This document shows, one piece after another, positions 44,910 through 56,809 of a DNA stretch of 64,000 nt (position 1 is the first letter of the stretch; each line of letters begins with the position of its first letter). A program made the position numbers and the translations under genes. Source of the stretch: Gordius sp. MW1 (taxonomy: Eukaryota > Nematomorpha > Gordioida > Gordea > Gordiidae); assembly GCA_964036665.1 (NCBI GenBank), contig OZ038531.1, forward strand, positions 22,836,591-22,900,590. The letters are read 5' to 3'. Under the pieces are notes generated by a model. That model did no database searches, was not told the DNA's origin, and saw nothing but the letters and a program-made list of their open reading frames with translations.

Positions 44910-45460
44910 TATAAACGGATTGAAAATTATTGATTATATAGGTAATGTATTTATTCTCTGTTAATGTAACAATCCTATTAGAATACTTGGAATACTTTAA
45001 TTGATCTTCTTAAGTATAAAAAAAATGTGAGCAAGAAAAAAATTGTTGGCTAATGGTTCATTTTCAATAATATTAAGAAATAGTGAATAAATACGATTTA
45101 AGTTTAAGCGACATCTTTACTTGTTTATAGACACTTCTACTTACTTTTTTTATTTAAAAAAATTACCTAATTTATAAAAAATAGTAAAATAACACCGAAA
45201 AATTATGTTATTGTTAAAAAATTAAAATGTTTTAATTTAGATTTAGACAAATATCTAATTTAAAATTTTGATATGAATTAATGTAAGTGTCTGTGATCAC
45301 TTGCAGAATAATGATGCAAAGTTAAGGCCAATAGGGTTAAATAAAAATAATGCTTTTAAGATTATTTGTAACCCCAGTCACAAGGAATATATAAGTTACA
45401 TAATAAATGACGCAAATATACATATATAAACTACGCACCTCACCACATTACTCCCCTTCC
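44910..45460. other. AT-rich spacer, possible LTR remnant at its end
   Basis: No gene is seen. The last ~180 bp end in CTCACCACATTACTCCCC next to integrase-coding sequence and could be the LTR of the remnant at 45510-46385, but no second LTR copy is present to confirm it. Confidence 0.35.
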
Positions 45461-45509
45461 TAAATACGGAGTGTTAGATGAACTCGGATAGCTTCCTTGG
45501 CCAATGAAC

Positions 45510-46385
45510 GTTCCGACTTAATTTGCAGCTGATGAACTTGTTTCTGAATTAGGAACCGAACCTGGCGATTTAGACATGCCGGCGGAAACAGCTTCCGCCT
45601 TGCCCATTTGCGGCGTAGATGATGATGAACTAACGTCCGGGTCGGAATCTAAATGTGCTAGCTTTATCCTGTCGATTGAAATGGTCTCAGCCTTACCGTT
45701 ATTTTCCACTATATAGTATCTATCCTAAGCACCTTGAAGGGCCCATTGAACGCAACGCACAAACCTTCGCGGGATTCATCGTTGCGTATAAAAACGAAAT
45801 TACTTGTTTTTAAGGCATTAGTTGGAGTGGTAGCCTGAGGGCGAGCTGGATAAAATGGTAGGTTAGCAAAATGATTTTTAAGACGATGGATGTACTCGGG
45901 AATATCGATGGCCTATTTTGATCGTTCGAAAAATTCACCTGGAAGACGCAACGTTGTCCCGTAAACCAGATCAGCCGCTGAACAACCAATATCTTGTTTG
46001 ATAGCCGGCCTAATTCCTAACATAAAAAGCGGAACTAGTTCATCCCATTTCGTTGTATCGCCTTGGGCTTTTAAGGCTACCTTAAGCTGTCTGTGAAAAC
46101 GATCGACCATTCCATTAGATTGTGGGTGATAAGCTGTAGTCCTACTGTGATGAAAACCCAAAAGACGTGCCAACTCGGAAAAAAGTCTAGACTCAAATTG
46201 CACCCTCCCTATCAGTAGTAATCGTTACTGGAACTTCATAATTTAATATCCAGTGTTTAACAAGCTCCTGGGCCACATGTTCAGCGGTAATTTTAGTTAT
46301 GGGCACTGCAATTGGCCAACGGGTAAATTTGTCGACAGCAGTAAGCAAGTAGGTATAGCTGTTAGCTGGTGACCCGACGTGATTT
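45510..46385 (-). pseudogene. pol: Ty3/gypsy integrase fragment
   Basis: The minus strand in several frames encodes an integrase core: YTYLLTAVDKFTRWP, VTITTDREG, RTTAYHPQSNGMVDRFHRQL. The C-terminal tail contains GKAETISIDRIK. Frames break near 46195 and 45715-45910. It belongs to a different gypsy lineage from the two nested elements. At about 46385 it meets plus-strand Gag of a similar element. Confidence 0.8.
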
Positions 46386-47990
46386 TCAAGCTTCCCGAGG
46401 TCGATACTATAATTCCAGAGGATGGTTCGCAAGGATAGAAACATTATTTCGTCTACGCAAAGTAAGCAATCCTTCAAGTAAGTTGGCCCTGCTACTCGAG
46501 GCACTACCTCAAAACGTTTGTACAGAAGTACAAGATCTTTTCGAGGACATTACCAAAGACGATGCCTTCGAACGTATCAAGCTAGCAATAATTCGTCGTA
46601 CTTAAAACTCTGACAGCAGCAATTAAATCTTTTAAATAATCTGGAATTATGGGACCGTTCACCATCACATCTACTGCGACAGATGAAACAACTGATTGGA
46701 AATTATACCATGGACGATGAGATTTTAAAGCGAATGTGGCTTAATAAAATGCCAAGTCATTTTACCAACATTCTCGCAGTTTTCGCTACTGAGCAATGTA
46801 CGTCAAAATTAGCTGAAACGGCCGATCGGATCGCTGAGGCAAATCAGGGCAACATCATACATAACTTATCTACTAACAATGAAATTTCAAGTCTTAAGGA
46901 GATGGTGGAGAAATTATCACTGGAAGTCCAGAAACTAACGGCAAATTCTGCCAGGTCCCCTAATCGCCGGTTTCCCCCCCCCCCCTATAACTCACGTCGC
47001 TCTCTTTCCCCTAATGATAATAACGCCAGCGACGTGTGCTGGTACCACAAAAATTTTAAACCAAAAAATGTATCCCTTCTGCTCTTTCACGTCCCGATTC
47101 ACGACAAACGCCTAGACCAGCCGGGAAAGGCGACGCCCGAGCTCGGTCATATTCATCGATCGTAGTCGCCGATTTTATATCATTGACAAACTTTTCGGGC
47201 ACCGTTGGCTCGTCGATACCGGCGCGGACATCAGCGTCCTGCCAGCAAAATCAAATCTACGTTCCCTGCCTGCCCCTTTTTCATTACAAGCTGCCAACAA
47301 CAGCTGTATCATAACCTACGGTCAAATTTCTTTATCGTATGATCTCGGTTTGCGAAAAACGTTCAGGTGGTTATTTACGATCGCAGATGTCAAAACTAAG
47401 AAGGAAAAGATTGATAGACTCGCAGACAGCAACAATAACAAATGGTGTACCCACCTCAACAACATCTTTAAGAATTCAGTCTTGCTCCTTACGAGAATAT
47501 ATTCGCAAGTTTATTAAACGAATTCCCGGAAATAACGAAACCTCCGGACTACAGAAAGCAGGTGCATGGGGCCGTGCATCACATTTCCACTAACTCACCG
47601 GCATCTTACGCCAAGCCTCGGCGATTAAACCTGGAAAAGCTCACAATTGCAAAGGAGGAGTTCGCACATTTTTGTAGCTTGGAATTATTCGACCATCACA
47701 AAGTAGCTGGGCTTCTCCTTTGCACATGGTTCCAAGAAAGACTCGGGTGATTGGCGACCCTGTGGAGATTATCGTCACCTAAACAATCAGACAATTCCGG
47801 ATCGTTATCCCCTACCCCACATCCATGATTTCTCGATAAACCTAGCTGGAATCACAATATATAGCAAGCTTGATTTAATACGGGCGTATCATCAGATCCC
47901 CGTTGCCCCCCAAGATATTTACAAAACGGCGGTGATAACACCATTTGGACTCTTCTTGAAGACGCCATTCGGTTTACGGAATGCGGCTCA
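46385..47990 (+). pseudogene. gag-pol: Ty3/gypsy Gag-protease-RT fragment
   Basis: The plus strand encodes Gag (WFARIETLFRLRKVSNP, then LPQNVCTEVQDLF, and after a break DEILKRMWLNKMPSHF and LAETADRIAEANQ), a protease (WLVDTGADISVLPA near 47215), and the first third of a reverse transcriptase ([20 protein letters not shown] and [15 protein letters not shown]). It ends abruptly after TPFGLRNAA at about 47990. Several frameshifts occur. Head-to-head with the integrase fragment, it looks like one element broken and partly inverted. Confidence 0.8.
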
Positions 47991-47994
47991 TAAA

Positions 47995-48960
47995 ATATTA
48001 TATATCCCTACTTAAGTTTATTAGTATTTAACATTTCATATTTTAGTCTACACTTTACTATATATGTAATTTTACTATATATGTAAATGCCTAAAGTCAT
48101 TACACATTCCATAGGCTGACCAGGAAAATATTTTTTAATTTGTAATCATTTCTCTTTCATAAACAATAGTTTAATTAAAAGTTTTTTACACTATATCAAC
48201 TTATTGGAAGTTTATCTTGTGATAATATCACAAGTTTGTTTTAAATATAGTCTTTTATATATTAGTTTTTAATAATTAATTTTTAATTAATTTATATTTA
48301 TTTTAAATTTAGGCATTTTTTAGAATTTATCAGCGGCTAGAGAGATATTTTACTTATAAGAATATATATACAATCTCTAGTTTGAAATTGCTTTAGGTTG
48401 GAAAATATAATTTATTTTTTTGTAAAAACAAAAACAATACATTCTTTATGTCTTAGCCTCCCTTAATTTTTCATTGCTCGCTAAGACTAACTCACACCAT
48501 AGCTCCTGCCGTGCGCCCTCCTTTATTTAAAAAACATTTGACATAAATGCACACATGTGTGCTTAAAACGTTTTGTCGAGAATTCGCCCCCCCCCTTCTC
48601 TATCGACTTCCCACATAAGGGTCCGTTTGATACCTAACAAACCATCTAGCAAAATATTTAATACATAATTGGCAAATAACTGTTTACCAAGCATAACACC
48701 TAAGGTTTATGTTTTTATTTTTTCCTTTAAATTTATCCTAGTCTCTTTAAAGTTCTTTACAAGTCTATTAAAAAGCAGCGTGGAAATTTCGAACCCACAG
48801 GCACATATCTATACCATGATTATAACATCATACTCAATAACTTAATTATAAATAAAGAAACTGTTAAGCAATGAGAAACTCGTATGTAGAAGGAAATACT
48901 CTAGAGCTCCCTCGTCATCCTTAGCAATGAATAGGACCCTTTCAAGTCAATTCGAAAACG
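47995..48960. other. AT-rich DNA without recognised genes
   Basis: No coding frame of note; a C-run at about 48587-48595. Nothing further can be supported. Confidence 0.5.
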
Positions 48961-48961
48961 G

Positions 48962-49116
48962 TTACGCGATAAAACTACCGTACGCGATAAAAACTACAGT
49001 ATGCAAATTATTACAATCACGCGATAGCGAACCCGAATAATCCGTGTTTCATGTCTTTTGCTACACCAGTAAGATAGAACTTAAGCGTGCATTACACAGC
49101 TCATTTATCCTCTACA
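48962..49116 (-). repeat. Left LTR (truncated) of a rearranged gypsy element
   Basis: It matches the last ~155 bp of the LTR at 51090-51324, including CGCGATAAAACTACCGTACG and ATCCTCTACA. It is related to, but clearly diverged from, the inner element's LTR at 33144-33433. Confidence 0.8.
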
Positions 49117-50154
49117 CTTCCCCCCTTTTCACAAAGATAATGTTTTAGGTAGCTTGGGGCCTGTCGTACCCGGCGCGGGTATCTACCCTCGGGGGGGGGG
49201 GCGTTGTTAAGCTCCGGAGCCCTGGGAAGGGCATTGTGTTCACCCAATTTTGTAGCGGCATCGTTATTGGGAATCGTTGGCCGGGCCCTTGACTGGACGT
49301 CGTTGGTAAGGGGCTTGCATCTATTGGCTCGTTTGCAATGGGACTCGATCGCGCGGGTGTATACCGGTCCGGCCCTCCAGGCCCCGGAAGAGCCGAGACC
49401 TAGGGATCCCGTAAGTAGTGGAAGTCAATATGGTCAATTGCCTCCCTTCGGTGCGAGCCCACCCGTTAGCGGGATTTTTCCACCCGTCGTAATGCCGGGC
49501 CCAGTTAGTGGCACAGACAAGCAGCAAATCGGCTTGATGGGTCAGTTACCACAACAACCAAGCATCGTAGCACCATCGCAAGGGGTTTCTAGTGTCCCGG
49601 GCTCCGTGTCTCAGCAGCAATCTGTCATGTCACCCAACCCCGACAGGCCTGGCTCTAGGAGCGCGGCACCGGACCAAGATCGATATCACGCCATGGCTGC
49701 CATCAAGGGTAAACAGGCCGCAGCCCAATATGTATGGTGGCCAACACAAATTCCGGGTATCGCGAACTTAGCGAAAAGTTGCAGGGCGTGCAACTACACG
49801 GCCGCAGCAGCAAAAAGGGCGGCTACCCACCCAGCGACTTGGATAACTCCTGCAGAAGGAAGGTTAAAGCGGAAAATTTGAACAGAGAGGAGGGTGTTAC
49901 GGGAAATCAAACCTCAACATGGGATGGAAAGCGAGAAGTCGCGCACGTTCGAAGTCGGAGACCCAGTTTGGGTGCATATGTTCCTGGGGCCCGATAAATG
50001 GGTGGAGGGAACCATTATTTCCAAGCGCGGGGCGCGCTCGTTCAATATTAGGGCCCAAGGAAAAAGCCACCATCAACATTGGGATCATGTGAGACCAAGG
50101 AAAATATTGGGATGGAGAATGGTGGGACATGAAAATAAATTGACCACGTAGCGC
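49117..50154 (+). pseudogene. Rearranged gypsy interior: inverted integrase pieces plus a Gln/Pro-rich insert
   Basis: 49117-49385 is minus-oriented 3' sequence like 33434-33700. From about 49390 the plus strand encodes a Gln/Pro/Ser-rich stretch (PRPRDPVSSGSQYGQLPPF, then MGQLPQQPSIVAPSQGV, NPDRPGSRSAAPDQDRY) that has no match in the intact relative. It runs in frame into the integrase zinc module (QAAAQYVWWP, CRACNYTAAAAKRA). The catalytic core is deleted, and the integrase C-terminus follows after a frame break (GDPVWVHMFLGPDKW). The insert may be captured cellular coding sequence; I do not recognise the protein. Confidence 0.7.
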
Positions 50155-51089
50155 TCCATGACGGCTCGCAAATTCCATTGGGCCAGCTCCCATACATCTT
50201 TTCCGAAATCTTTTATCCAGTTCGTTCCAGGTAAAGGCGGTCCCTTTACATCCGCCACTAACAGCGGCAGGCGCTTCCGGGTGGGACCTAGCCGGGCCTC
50301 GGCTATTACGTCACCGATAATCTTTATCTCCTTGCTGCCGAACCCACGCACTGAAGGTCTCGGGTTTGTTTGCACCGGTAAACGCTCCTTCCACAAGTTG
50401 GCCGGCACGATTGTAACGGTGGAGCCCGTGTCCATAAGAAAAGTTATTAAGGTGTTATTAATATATACATCAATAGTCAAAATATCTAAAGCATGGCCGA
50501 ACCTGGTCATACTCGGGTCCGACCTCATCGCTTCGACCGTGAACGCCTCGTCTCCTGGCAGGTGCATCGTCCTCAGGCCTTCGCCGATAGCCTCCCGACC
50601 TAGGTGATCTCCACTGCCTTGTCCCATTTGAGGTCCCTTTCAGCCATCAACGAAGCCTGTACCGTTGGGTCGTAGAGCCCTATCAGCTGATCGAGCATTC
50701 TGGCCGATAATTCTCCGGGATAAAAACCGCAGTCCTTTGCTGCCTCCTTTAGCCTTCGAATATATCGCATGAGTTCCTCCCCGGGCATCTGACGACGCAG
50801 GTTTGCCCTTTAAATACCTTCCTTGCTCTCTTGGGGTCTTCCTCGAAAGTCCATTCGGTAGGGTTATCCGGGTACGCGTCGTCCGCGATAACCTTAAACG
50901 CTTCCGCCGATAACGAACTTAGCAATCTGCACGTCTGGGTATCCGATAACGTCCCTGATTGTGCCTTGATGTTGGCCTCAAATTGAATTAGGAATGTTTC
51001 GATCGAATCGAATAACCGGAATAAATCCATAATGTAAATCCAGAATAATCTCTTCTGACTAATTTCCCGGTAGGTTCACGCGAGGCCAA
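50155..51089 (-). pseudogene. gag-pol: Rearranged gypsy: Gag and protease part
   Basis: The minus strand encodes Gag (LFDSIETFLIQFEANIKAQ, MPGEELMRYIRRLKEAAKD) and protease (FLMDTGSTVTIVPANLW), closely related to 36300-37200. A deletion near 50795 and frame changes disrupt it. As in the intact relative, no CCHC knuckle lies between Gag and protease. The primer-binding region is next to the LTR at 51090. Confidence 0.85.
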
Positions 51090-51324
51090 TGTTGAGTCTA
51101 TTTAACTCAACTATATTATAAACCAATTTCCTTTTCCCAGGCATACGATAGCGATAACAACAACTAAAATACGCGATAAAACTACCGTACGCGATAAAAA
51201 CTATAGTATGCAAATTATTACAATCACGCGATAGCGAAACCGAATAACCCGTGTTTCATGTCTTTTGCTCCACCAGTAAGATAGAACCTAAGCGTACATT
51301 ACACAACGTCACTTATCCTCTACA
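51090..51324 (-). repeat. Right LTR of the rearranged gypsy element
   Basis: The ends are TGTTGAGTCT and TCCTCTACA. Its right part matches 48962-49116 and its ends match the inner element's LTR family. Confidence 0.85.
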
Positions 51325-51624
51325 ATTAAAATATTATAGTAATATAAAAACATGATGTTTAAACAATTTTCTGCTAGAATGATTAGAAAAACATTAATAA
51401 TCGAATTTCGAATCACCTTTAAAGGTGACGATAAAAAGCTGTACCTTTTATATGATTGCCTCCTTAATTAGCAATGACAAACAATCTCAGTAGTTAAGTA
51501 TCTTTTTTACTTATAGTTTTCCTCTTTTTTTTTCTCCCACAGCTTAAGGTCCCTATTAGGAAACACGGGTAAAATGGGCTTTGTTTTGTACTTATGCAAA
51601 AATAATATTGAAATATGTTAAATA

Positions 51625-51785
51625 ATACTCGGGCCTTCGGCCCTCGTGGGAAGGGGAGGAGGGGAAGGAAAGGGGGGACGACTCATCTATACTCCGTATA
51701 AACGTAGCATATTTGCTATGCAATTTATGGGCGAGAAAGGTGGGAAGGGGCGAGAATGCATATAGGGGGGTATTAAATGCAAATT
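51625..51785 (+). repeat. GC-rich CCTTCGG hairpin repeat (copy 4)
   Basis: GGGCCTTCGGCCC can form a hairpin and is followed by the purine run, GACGACTCATCTATACTCCG and the TTTGCTATGCAATTTATGGG dyad. Same order as at 6409-6590. Confidence 0.75.
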
Positions 51786-51889
51786 ATTAGTTAATTATTA
51801 ATTTATACAAATATTTAAAGAGTTAAATGGTATTCACAAGAACAATATATTAATTTAATTTAAAAATTCATATTATCAATGGTCAGTGC

Positions 51890-52394
51890 TCAGAGACGGT
51901 CTATAAATACATACGAGTCAAAAAAGACGAAAAAAAATTTCGAATCACTACTTTGGCCAATGGTCATTTTTTTATTGGTCAGTAGCCAGCGGACGGCCAA
52001 AAAGTCACATTATTAATGGTATTAACAAGAACAATATATTAATTTAAATTTAAAAAAAATAAAAATTTTGCTCTCTCTGGGATTCGAACCCACATCAGTA
52101 GAGGCATAGGCTTTTGTAGGGGCACAGAGGCCCGTCTCAGTATAGGCATGGGTCCTTGTAGGGGAGGTCATAGGGTAATTGTCAATGTTAACCTAATATA
52201 CCAAATTCAAAAACGAAAAAAAATTTCGATTTATTTGACCAATGGTCATTTTTTTCATTGAAAAGTAGCCAGCGGACGGTCAAAAAGTCATATTATCAAG
52301 GGTATGAACAAGAACAAAATATTAATTTAATTTAAAAAAAAAAAAAAATTTGCCCTCTCCGGGATTCGAACCCACATCAGTAGAGGCATACGCC
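51890..52394 (+). repeat. Satellite/SINE-like composite repeat
   Basis: Units of the GGCCAATGGTCA satellite alternate with minus-strand B-box-like GGGATTCGAACCCACATCAG and the phrase AGAGGCATAGGC. It is interrupted at 52395 by the hAT-type element and resumes at 53840. Confidence 0.75.
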
Positions 52395-53839
52395 TAGTGA
52401 TGCGGAAAAACCGAGAAAAATCTCGGTCTCGTCTCGAAAAACCGAGACGAGACAAGACGAGAATTTGAAAAATGGAGTCGAGATCGAGACGAGAATTTTG
52501 TAGTCGAGACGAGACGAGATTTTTTCGGCGAGATCTCGACTTTTTATTGATCGTTAGATTTTATTAAATTATTGTGTATTTTAATTTGCATGATTTACAT
52601 TTAAGGTATTACGTGTAGATCAATATGTATGGAATATATTTGATATTTAAAAAATTTCTAAGTGTAATAAATATTATATATTTTTGCAAAAAAATTAAAA
52701 TTTGGCAATCATTTATCCCAAGCATGGTTGATCCCTAGCGTATGTAAATAATTTTATAATATATTTATCACATATTTGTATCCATAGCATTAATGAATAT
52801 TACAAAATGTTAGGCTTAGAATGAGTTCTGATGGAATAGTAAATACTACTAAAGCATATTTAAATTTCGAAGTTACTCATCCTGCATGGTGCGGTAATTA
52901 TAGTGGTCAATCAGTTTAAATTTAAACAAGTTAAGCCAAGGTGGCTGGAGATTTTTGAGCATCAGCCTAACGATTTCAAAAGTACAATAGAGTATTTAAT
53001 GACACCATAATAAATTAAATCTTAACTTATCAGTTTTCTAGAAGATTTATGATTCAACTAATAGTATACCTCCCAAATTTTTGAACCTTAATAAGACATT
53101 ATGTGAATACATAGTTTTGTCATATGCATTACTTATTACATTATAAGCTGGGTGGGCAGGTGCATTTAAATTACTATAATTTCTATAATTGTGCAATATT
53201 AAAATACATGAACATATACTGTACTAGATAAATTAATATTTAATGGCAAAGTTAGTTAGATGGGAAGATAATTAATTAGAATACAAATTTGATTATAATG
53301 ATTTTTGTCATAAAATTAAATACGTGCACTTTGATTTAAAAAAGGATCTCAATTTGTTCAAGTATGCAACTAAGTCAACTATAAGAGAACTCATAATTTT
53401 CTAAGTCTATTTTTAGTTGACAAACACAGTTAATTAGATGTAAATGTTATAATTTGCTAGAAAAATAAAATTTAATTTTTTATACTTTTTATTTATAGTT
53501 TTTTCAGTCATGAAATTTCCATAGAAAATGTTATCTTTATGAATTAATTCATATCTTTATATTGTCAATAAGATGTCGTGTCCCGCCTAATCGTTAAAAA
53601 TGTGTATTAAAGTTTTTCAAAAAAAAGTTTGCCATTTGGATTTTTTAACACTTATTTAATATTTTATAGAACAGGAGAAATTTTATTCCGTATATATTTT
53701 TTTTGTAAAGTCGAGACGAGAATTCTCGTCGAGACGAGATCGAGATTTTTTTAGACCGAGACAAGACGAGATTTTTATAATCACTCCCGAGACGAGACGA
53801 GATTTTTTTTTTCGAGACCGAGACGAGATCGGAACACTA
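52395..53839. mobile_element. Non-autonomous hAT-type element with CGAGACGAGA ends (copy 2)
   Basis: This 1445-bp element starts TAGTGATGCGG and ends GGAACACTA, with the same CGAGACGAGA subterminal arrays and AT-rich interior as 17586-19069. The flanks share ATACGCC, a 7-8 bp duplication, and the interrupted satellite repeat continues on the right. Confidence 0.85.
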
Positions 53840-54300
53840 TACGCCCTGGGGAGGGCTTAGGGTAATTATCAAGGTTAACCTATTCAAAAACGAAAAAAAA
53901 AATTCGATTCATAATTTGGCTAATGGTCATTTTTTCATTGGTCAGTAGCCAGCGGACGGCCAAGAAGTCATATTATCAATGTTATTAACAAGAACAAAAT
54001 ATTAATTTAATTAAAAAAAAAAAATTTTTTGTTCTCTCCGGGAATCGAACTCGTTACCTCCTGTTTACAAGCCGTGCGCTATAACCACTCACACCCTGCT
54101 GGTATTAAAATGGTAGAAGTTTCTATATTATTTATACAGATAATGAAATAATAAAATTGTGTTTTATGTGTAGAAAATCAATATATTTCATTGGTCAGTA
54201 GCCAGCGGACGGTCAAAAAGTCATATTATCAATGGTATTAACAAGAACAAAATATTAATTTAATTAAAAAAAAATTCGTCCTCTCCTGGGCTTTATCTCA
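53840..54300 (+). repeat. Satellite/SINE-like composite repeat, continued
   Basis: Continuation of 51890-52394 after the hAT-type insertion, with ATGGTCATTTTTTCATTGG and CAGCGGACGGCCAA phrases. Confidence 0.7.
54035..54118 (-). repeat. tRNA-Thr(TGT)-derived SINE head
   Basis: The minus strand reads GGTGTGAGTGGTTATAGCG (A-box region), CACGGCTTGTAAACAGG (anticodon arm with loop CTTGTAA, anticodon TGT) and GAGTTCGATTCCCGG (B-box). The order and spacing are those of tRNA-Thr, but the anticodon stem has mismatches and an AT-rich tail and satellite unit follow. It is therefore a SINE head and not a working tRNA gene. Confidence 0.7.
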
Positions 54301-54559
54301 AACCTCCGGGTCATAAAGCTGGCGCCAATAACTTGGTAGACATCAGACATCAACGGACGGACAACAAAAAACGAGCCCATCAATTAATAATTGTCATGTA
54401 TTCCCCCTATTTAATCCATCGCGATGGCAATCAGATTCCCTTTTCCCACATCACGTTATATTATCCACCCCCCACATCATATTGATTTATATTTAAAACC
54501 TTACACGTTAATCATGCAAAATAAATTACACAATAATTTACTAATATCTAATGATTAAT

Positions 54560-54655
54560 AAAAAGCCGAGATCTTGCAATCTCGTCTCAATCTCGCGTCA
54601 GTTTTACGAATTCTCGGGCCGAGAATTTTCTCGCGTTTTCCGCATCACTAAGAAT
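54560..54655. mobile_element. Terminal fragment of the CGAGACGAGA hAT-type element
   Basis: It contains CAATCTCGTCTCAATCTCG and ends TTTTCCGCATCACTA, the complement of the TAGTGATGCGG terminus. The other end is missing. Confidence 0.7.
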
Positions 54656-54682
54656 AATATTAAAGGATCGTTCGATTAATAT

Positions 54683-54835
54683 GGAACTCGGGCCTTCGGC
54701 CCTCGTGGGAAGGGGGAGAAGGGAAGGGGGGAGAGGAGGAGGGGAAGGGGAGGAGGGGAAGGGAAGGGGGGACGACTCACCTATACTCCGTATAAACGTA
54801 GCATATTTGCTATGCAATTTATGGGCGAGAAATTA
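54683..54835 (+). repeat. GC-rich CCTTCGG hairpin repeat (copy 5)
   Basis: The hairpin GGGCCTTCGGCCC, a long GGGGAAGGG-type purine run and the TTTGCTATGCAATTTATGGG dyad, as at the other sites. It stops early, at GGGCGAGAAA. Confidence 0.75.
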
Positions 54836-55029
54836 TAAAAATATAGCTTAACTATGCTTCATACAACTCTCTAAATAATATAGGCAAGGGTTAGGGTTAG
54901 ATTTAGTGTTTGCATCTAATTGCGTGATACATTAGTTTTTATGGCCTTTAATGATTATGGGTCCGAATCGTGAAATGCAGTAAATTAATAAATTGGGTAA
55001 ATCACTAAGTTTTAAAACGGGTATATGTG

Positions 55030-56600
55030 CCAAGATTCAAAAAAATTTAGATTCACAATTTAGTCAATGGTGATTTTTTTCCAATGGGCAGTTCCAACAG
55101 ATGGTCTATAAATCAATGTTAGCCAATAAAAACGAAAAAAAAATTTTCGATTCACATTTTGGCCAATGGTCATTTTTTTCCATTGGTCAGCAGCCCGGAC
55201 ACGTTAAAAGTCGATATAAATACAGAAGAGTCAAAAAAATGAAAAAAAATTTCGATTTACACTTTGGCCAATGGTCATTTTTTCCACTGGTCAGTACCAA
55301 AAGACAGTCTATTAATATACAAGAGCCAAAAATAACAAAAAAAAAATTTTTGATTAACATATTGGCCAATGGTCATTTTTTTCCATTGGTCAGCAGCCAG
55401 GACACGTTAAAAGTCGATATAATTACATAAGAGTCAAAAAAATGAAAAAAAAATTTCGATTCACACTTTGGCCAATGGTCATTTTTTTCATTGGTCAGTA
55501 CCAAGAGACAGTCTATTAATATATAAGAGCCAAAAATAACAAAAAAAAATTTTTGATTAACATTTTGGCCAATGGTCATTTTCTTCCATTGGTCAGCAGC
55601 CAGTGGACGGCCAAAAAGCCATATTATCAATGGTAGTAACAAGAACAATATTTTAATTTAAAAACAAAAACAAAAAAATTTGGCCCTCTTTGAGTATCGA
55701 ACCAGCAATTAAGAATTTGCCCTCGCCGGGATTCGAACCCACATCAGTTGAGGCATAGGCTTTTGTAGGGGGGGGGGCACAGGGACCCATATCAGTAGAG
55801 GCATAGGCTCTGTCGGGGGAGGGCATAGGGTAATTGTCAATGTTAGCCAAAAAAACCGAAAAAAATAATTTCGATTCACATTTTGACTAATGGTCATTTT
55901 TTCCAGTGGTCAGCAGCCAACGGACGGCCAAAAAGTCTTATTATCAATGGTAGTAACAAGAACAATCATAAGAGTCAAAAAAACTCCGGGATTCTAACCC
56001 CAAAACTAGTTAAATTAACAAAAATTAAAAGTAAACAACAAAACAACGTAACAAGACATTCGGTGCGTGACAGACATTCGGGTGCAAGACATCGGTATTT
56101 GTAGGGGGGGGGGGGGGGGGGGCACAGGGACCCATATCAGTAAAGGCATAGGCTCTGCTAGGGGAGGTCATAGGGTAAGTGTCAATGTTAGCCAAAAAAA
56201 ACATAAAAATAATTTCGATTCACATTTTGGTCAATGGTCATTTTTCCCATTGGTCAGCAGCCAACGGACGGCCAAAAAGTCTTATTATCAATGGTATTAA
56301 CAAGAACAATCATAAGAGTCAAAAAAAAACGAAAAAAAATTTTCGAATCACATTTTGGCCAATGGTCATTTTATTCCATTGGTCAGCACCCAACGGACGG
56401 CCAAAAAGTCTTATTATCAATGGTAGTAACAAGAACAATCATAAGAGTCAAAAAAAACTCCGGGATTCTAACCCCAAAACTAGTTAAATTAACAAAAATT
56501 AAAAGTAAACAACCATTCGGTTCAAAACAAGACATTCGGTGCGTGACAAGACATTCGGTGCGTTACACCGAATAAGCTGAACAACAAAACAAGACATCGG
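55030..56600 (+). repeat. Satellite-like array (largest block) with SINE-like interruptions
   Basis: At least nine units of the GGCCAATGGTCA satellite in both subtypes. SINE-like B-box pieces lie at about 55690-55740. Runs of G (9 at about 55769, 18 at about 56105) lie within TTTGTAGGGG...CACAGGG contexts. CTCCGGGATTCTAACCCC marks ends of sub-blocks. The many short frames are repeat by-products. Confidence 0.8.
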
Positions 56601-56809
56601 TAAACAAAATCAAAAGCGAGCCCATAAATTGCATAGCAATTAAAATAAAGATTATTGGGTTAGAAAGCATTTGACGATATTTTCATACGATAGCTGAGAA
56701 AATCGGACCAGGATTGGACAAAAATAAAGAATATAATTTGTCCTTACGCTGGGGCAAGTTTGACCAAAGCCCGAGCTCTACCCGAACTCCAATTATCAAC
56801 TCATTTAAC

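Noticed and set aside
54035-54118. Functional tRNA-Thr gene
   Set aside because: The anticodon stem has mismatches and the sequence is embedded in repeats with a SINE-type tail.
55030-56600. CRISPR-like spaced repeats
   Set aside because: Units are 106-128 bp, both unit and spacing diverge, no cas genes are present, and the genome is clearly eukaryotic.
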